Shown piece by piece: positions 58,726 to 64,000 of a stretch of DNA of 64,000 nucleotides. Numbering within the stretch: the first letter of the stretch is position 1; each line of letters begins with the position of its first letter. Location: the NCBI GenBank assembly GCA_964036045.1, contig OZ038402.1, positions 1,891,380 through 1,955,379 of the forward strand, read 5' to 3'. The DNA comes from Eutreptiella sp. 'Long Island Sound 2002' (Eukaryota; Euglenozoa; Euglenophyceae; Eutreptiales; Eutreptiaceae). The position numbers and the translations under genes were made by a program. The notes under the pieces were generated by a model, which was given only the letters and a program-made list of their open reading frames with translations, was not told where the DNA came from and did not search any database.

Positions 58726-61700
58726 CAGCCCTGTCCAGTGCCCCACCTCCCGCCCCGGCGTGCGCCAACAGGCCACGACCAGTGCGCGCTGCCCTGTCCA
58801 GCGCCAAACCTCCCGCCCCGGCGTGCGCCAACAGGCCACGACCAGGGTGCGCTGCCCTGTCCATCGCCCAACGTCCCGCCCCAGCGTGCGCCAACGGGCC
58901 ACGACCAGGGCGCGCTGCCTAAGCCGGCGGCCCACCTCCCGCCCCGGCGTGCGCCAACAGGCCACGACCAGGGCGCGCTGCCATGTCCAGCGCCCCACGT
59001 CCCGCCCCAAGGTGCGCCAGCAGGCCACGACCAGGGCGCGCTGCCCTGTCCAGCGCCCAACCACCCGCCCCGGCGTGCGCCAACAGGCCACGACCAGGGC
59101 GCGGTGCCCTGTCCAGCGCTCCACCTCCCAACCCAACGTGCGCCAAGAGGCCACAACCAGGGCGCTGCCCTGTGCGGCGGCCAGCCTCCTGCCCCCGCGG
59201 GCGCCAACAGGCCACGACCAGGGCGCGCTGCGCTGTCCCGAGCCCAACCGACCGCCCCGGTGTGCGCCAACAGGCCACCACCAGCGCGCGCTGCTCCGTC
59301 CGTCAGCCCGCCTCCCGCCCCGGCGTGCGCCAACAGACCACGACCAGGGCGCGCTGCCCTGTCTAGCGCCCCACTTCCCGCCCCAACGTGCGCCAACAGG
59401 CCACGACTAGGGTGCGCTGCCCTGTCTAGCGCCCAACCTCCCGCCCCAGCGAGCGCCAACGGGACACGACCAGGGCGCGCTGCGCAGTCCAGCGCCCGTC
59501 CTCCCGCCTCGGCGTGCGCCGACAGGCCAGGACCATTGCGTGATGCCCAGACCGGGAGCCCGCCTCCCGGCCCGGCGTGCGCCAACAAGCCACGACCAGG
59601 GCGCTCTGCCCTGTCCGGGGGCCAACCTTTCGCCCCAGCGTGCGCCAACAGGCCACGACCAAGGCGCGCTGCCCATTCGGGAGCCCATGCTCCCGCCCAA
59701 GCGTGCGCCAACCGGCCAGGACCAGGGCGCGCTGCCCTGTCCGGCGGCCCACCTCCCGCCACGGCGTGCCCCAGAGGCCACGACCACGGCGCGCTACCCA
59801 GACCAGCGCCCAACCTCCCGCCCCGGCGTGCGCCAACACGCCACGACCAGGGCGCGCTGCCCTGTAAGGCGGCCCACCTCCCGCCCCGGCGTGCGCCAAC
59901 AGGCCACGACCAGGGCACGCTGCCTTGTGCAGCGCCCAACCTCCCGCCCAAGCGTGCGCCAACGGGCCACAACTATGGCGCGCTGCGCAGTCCAGCGCCC
60001 GTCCTCCCGCCCCGGCGTGCGCCAAGAGGCCACGACCAGTGCGTGATGCCCAGACCGGCAGCCCGCCTCCCGGCCCGGTGTGCGCCAACAGGCCACGACC
60101 AGGGCGCTCTGCCCTGTCCGGCGGCCCACCTTTCGCCCCAGCGTGCGCCAACGGGCCACAACCATGGCGCGCTGCGCAGTGCAGCGCCCGTCCTCCAGCC
60201 CCGGCGTGCGCCAACAGGCCACAACTAGTGCGTGATGCCCAGACCGGCAGCCCGCCTCCCGCCCCGGTGTGCGCCAAAAGGCCACGACCAGGGCGCTCTG
60301 CCCTGTCCGGCGGCCCACCTTTCGCCCCGGCGTGCGCCAACAGGCCAGGACCACGGCGCGCTGCGCAGTCCGGAGGCCATCCTCCCGCCCTAGCGTGCGC
60401 CAACAGGCCACGACCAGGGCGCACTGCACTGTCCGGAGGCCCACCTCCCGCCCCGGGGTGCGCCAATAGACCACGACCATGGCGCGCTGCCCTGTCCAGC
60501 GCCCCACCGCCCGCCCCAACATGCACTAACAGGCCACGACCAGGGCGCGCTGCCTTGTGCGGCGCCCAACCTCTTGCCCTAGCGTGCACCAACGGGCCAC
60601 GACAAGGGCGCGCAGCCCCGTCCATCGCTCAACCTCCCGCCCCAGCGTGCGCCAACGGGCCACGACCATTGCGCGCTGCCCAGTCCAGCGCCCATCCTCC
60701 CGCCCCGGCCTGCGCCAACAGGCCACCCCTAGGGCGCGCTGCCCTGTCCGGCAGCCCGCCTCCCGCCCCGGCGTGCGCCAACAGGCGACGACCAGGGCGC
60801 GCTACCCTGTCCGGCGGCCCACCTCGCGCCCCGGCGTGCGCCAACAGGCCACGACCAGGGCGCGCTGTCCAGACCAGCTCCCATCCTCCTGCCCCGGCGT
60901 GTGCCAACAGACCACGACAAGGGCGCGCTGCCCTGTCCAGAGCCCCACCCCGCGCCCAAACGTGCACCAACAGGCCACGACCAAGGCGCGGTACCCTGTG
61001 CGGCTCGCAACCTCCCACCCCAGCGTGTGCCAACGGGCCACGACCAGGGCGTGCTGCCCAGTCTTGAGCCCATCCTCCCGCCCCAACGTGCACCAACAAG
61101 CCACGACGAGGGCGCGCTGCCCTGTGCGGCGCCCAACCTCTCGCCCCAGCGTGCACCAACGGGCCACGGCAAGGGCGCGCAGCCCTGTCCATCGCCCAAC
61201 CTCCCGCCCCAGCGTGCGCCAACGGGCCACGACCAGGGCGCGCTGCCCAGTCCAGCGCCCATCCTCCCGCCCCGGCGTGCGCCAACAGGCCACCACCAGG
61301 GCGCACTGCCCTGTCCGGCAGCCCGCCTCCCCCCCCGGCGTGCGCCAACAGGCCACGACCAGGGCGCGCTACGCTGTGCGGCGGCCCACCTCGCCTCCCG
61401 GCGTGCGCCAACAGGCCACGACCAGGGCGCGCTGTCCAGACCAGCTCCCATCCTCCTGCCCCGGGGTGCACCAACAGACCACAACAAGGGCGCGCTGCCC
61501 TGTCCAGAGTCCCACCCCGCGCCCAAACGTGCACCAACAGGCCACGACCAAGGCGCGCTGCCCTGTGCGGCGCGCAACCTCCCGCCCCAGCGTGCGCCAA
61601 CGGGCCACGACCAGGGCGTGTTGCCCATTTTAGAGCCTATCCTCCCGCCCCGGCGTGCGCCAACAGGCCATGACCAGGGCGCGCTGCCCTGTGCGGCAGC

Positions 61701-64000
61701 CCACCTCGCGCACCCGCGTGCGCCAACAGGCCATGACCGGGCGCTGCCCTGTCCAGCGCCCAACCTCCCGCTCCGGCGTGCGCCAACAGGCCACCACCAG
61801 GGCGCGTCGCCCTCTCCGGCGGCCCACCTCCCGCCCCGGCGTGCGCCAACAGGCCACCACCAGGGCGCGCTGCCCTGTCCAGCATGCAACCTCCCGCCCC
61901 GGCGTACACCAACAGGCCACGACCAGGGCGCGCTGCCCTGTCCAGACCAGTTCCCATCCTCCTGCCCCGGCGTGCGCCAACAGGCCACGACCAAGGTGCG
62001 CTGCCCTGTCCGGCGGCCCACCTCCGGCCCCGGGGTGCGCCAACAGACCACGACCAAGGCGCGCTGCCCTGTTCAGCGCCCCACCTCCCGCCCCGGCGTG
62101 CACCAACAGGGGACGACCAGGGCTCGCTGCCCTCTGCGGCACGCAACCTCCCGCCCCAGCGTGCGCCAACAGGCCACGACCAGGGCAGGCTGCCTTGTCC
62201 AGCGCCACGCCGTCGGCCCCGGCGTGCGCCAACAAGCCACGACCAAGGTGCGCTGCCCTGTCCAGCGCCCAACCTCCGGCCCCACCGTGCGCCAACATGG
62301 CGCAACCAGGGCGCGCTACCCTGTCCGGCGGCCCACCTCCCGCCCCGGCGTGCATCAACAGGGCACGACCAGGGCGCGCTGCCCCGTCCGGCAGCCCACC
62401 CCCCGTCCCGGCGAGCACCAACGGGCCACAACCAGGGCGCGCTGCCCTGTCCGGCGTCCAACCTCCCGCCCCGGTGTGGTCGTGGACTGTGGGCGCACGC
62501 TGGGGCGGGAGGTTGGGCGCCGGAAAGGGCAGCGCGCCTTGGTCGTGGCCTCTTGGCGCACGCCGGGGCGGGTGGTTGGGCGTTGGACAGGGCAGCGTGC
62601 CTTGGTCGTGGCCTGGTGGCGCACGCTGGGGCGGGAGGTGGGCCACCGGACAGGGCAGCGCGCCCTGGTCCTGGCCTGTTAGCGCACGCCGGGGCAATTG
62701 GCTGGGCGCTAGACATGGCAGCGCGCCGTGGTCATTGCCTGTTGGCGCACGCCGGGGCAGAAGGTGGGCTGCCTGACAGGGCAGCGCGCCCTGGTCATGG
62801 CGTGTTGGCGCACGCCGGGGCGAGTGGTTGGGCAACGCGCCCCGGTCGTGGCCTGTTGGCGCACACTGGGGCGGGAGGTCCCACCACCAGCCCCGGCGTG
62901 CGCCAACAGGCCACGACCGGGGCGCGCTGCCCTTTTCAGCGCCCCACCTCCCGCCCCGGCGTGCGCCAACAGGCCACGACCAGGGCGCGCAGCCCTGCCC
63001 GGCGCCCAACCTCCCGCCCCAGCCTGCGCCAAAAGGCTACGACCACGGCGCGCTGCGCCTGTTGGCGCACCCCGGGGCGGGAGGACGGGCGCTGGTCTGG
63101 GCAGCGCGCCCTGGTCTGGGCAGTGCGCCCTGGTCGTGGCTTGTTGGCACACCCCGGGCCGGGAGGTTGGGCGCTAGACAGGGCAGCGCGCCTTGGTCCT
63201 GGCCTGTTGGCGCACGCCGCGGCGGGAGGTGGGCCGACGGACAGGGCAGCGCGCCCTGGTCGCGGCCTGTTCGCGCAGGGCACTAGATAGGGCAGCGCGC
63301 CTCGGTCGTGGCCAAGGCGCACGCCGGGGCGGGAGGTTGGGCGCCGGAGAGGGCAGCGCGCCCTGGTCGTGGCCTGTTGGCGCACGCCGGGGCGGGAGGA
63401 AAGGGCGCTGGACAGGGTAGCGCGCCCTGGTTGTGGCCTGTTGGCACACACCGGGCCGGGAGGTTGGGGGCCGGACAGGGCAGCGCACCTTGGTCGTGGC
63501 CTGTTGGCGCACGCCGGGGCGGGAGGAAGAGGCGCTGGACAGGGCAGCGCGCCCTGGTCGTTACCTCTTGGCGCTCGCCGGAACGGGGGGTGGGCTGCCT
63601 GACAGGGCAGTGCGCCCTGGTCGTGGCCTGTTGGCGCACGCCGGGGCAGGAGGTGGGCCGCCGGACAGGGCACCGCGCCCTGGTCGTGGACTGTTGGCGT
63701 ACGCTGGGGCGGGTGGTTGAGCGCTGGACAGGGCAGCCCGCGCTGGTCGTGGCCTGTTGGCGCACGCCGGGGCGGGAGGCGGGCTGCCGGACAGGGCAGC
63801 GCGCCCTGGTCGTGGCCTGTTGGCGCATGCCGTGGCGGCTGGGTGGGCGCTGGACAGGGCACCGCGCCCTGGTCGTGGCATGTTGGCGCACGCGGGGGCG
63901 AGTGGTTGGGCAGCGCGCCCTGGTCGTGGCCTGTTGGCGCACGCTGGGGCGGGAGGTTGGGCACTAGACAGGGCAGCGCGCCCCGGTCGTGGCCTATTGG
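58726..64000. repeat. 63-bp GC-rich satellite with orientation switches
   Basis: About 80 copies of a 63-bp unit containing GCGTGCGCCAACAGGCCACG, ACCAGGGCGCGCTGCCCTGT and CCAGCGCCCAACCTCCCGCC. Orientation is forward at 58,726-62,470, reversed at about 62,480-62,885, forward at about 62,890-63,058 and reversed from about 63,062 to the window end. Sixty-three bp is 21 codons, so frames stay open on both strands for hundreds of codons. Continues beyond the window. Confidence 0.94.

Noticed and set aside
56585-59972. Minus-strand ORFs of 769 and 899 codons
   Set aside because: They cross the junction of two unrelated satellites, and their peptides follow the repeat units exactly.
58726-64000. 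CRISPR array
   Set aside because: Units are contiguous tandem repeats without unique spacers, in a eukaryotic context.

Overview
This is nuclear DNA of a eukaryote, most likely a photosynthetic protist. One host gene is recognisable: a plastid sedoheptulose-1,7-bisphosphatase (SBPase) in four exons spread over 8.2 kb (10,127-18,356). Its product resembles SBPases of algae with complex red-derived plastids. Its presequence has two hydrophobic segments about 75 residues apart, the layout known from plastid proteins of peridinin dinoflagellates and euglenids. All three introns are GT-AG and all three acceptors are followed by G (AG|G), a habit reported for dinoflagellates. These are hints rather than an identification, because the usual non-GT dinoflagellate donors are absent.

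Layout. 1-1,305: a 10-bp G-rich minisatellite. About 1,500-8,600: a nearly full-length but frame-broken LINE (ORF1; ORF2 with endonuclease, reverse transcriptase, zinc motif and RNase H). 8,568-10,096: non-coding DNA with small dispersed repeats and a tRNA-like stretch. 10,127-18,356: SBPase; its 4-kb first intron holds a 5'-truncated relative of the same LINE plus long C, G and T runs, and its second intron holds a 21-bp minisatellite. 18,357-22,430: non-coding, with an inverted pair of tRNA-like sequences. 22,431-22,839: three exon-like islands with good splice sites. 22,845-24,830: a higher-order satellite of 'CCACTCCTGGCTG' units alternating with GT-rich spacers. 24,831-27,994: mostly unassigned, with one unrecognised minus-strand ORF.

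28,214-55,458 is a nest of two LTR retrotransposons. The outer Ty3/Gypsy chromodomain element is on the minus strand, with 1.49-kb LTRs at 28,214-29,701 and 53,972-55,458. Inside its gag frame sits an inner Ty3/Gypsy element on the plus strand, 40,109-51,485, with 797-bp LTRs and the target-site duplication CTCGC. Removing the inner element plus one duplication copy rejoins the outer gag in frame. By eye the inner LTRs differ at about 5 of 797 positions and the outer LTRs at about 20-25 of 1,488, so the younger element lies inside the older. The outer element itself interrupts the GT-rich/CCACTCCTGG satellite, parts of which lie against both outer ends.

55,459-64,000 is satellite DNA: the satellite remnant, then a GC-rich array of about 74 bp per unit, then a 63-bp array that changes orientation three times. 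Long 'proteins' read from these arrays are consequences of repeat geometry. Apart from SBPase, everything with clear coding signal is retrotransposon. I found no RNA gene that I would call functional, no CRISPR array and no bacterial feature.
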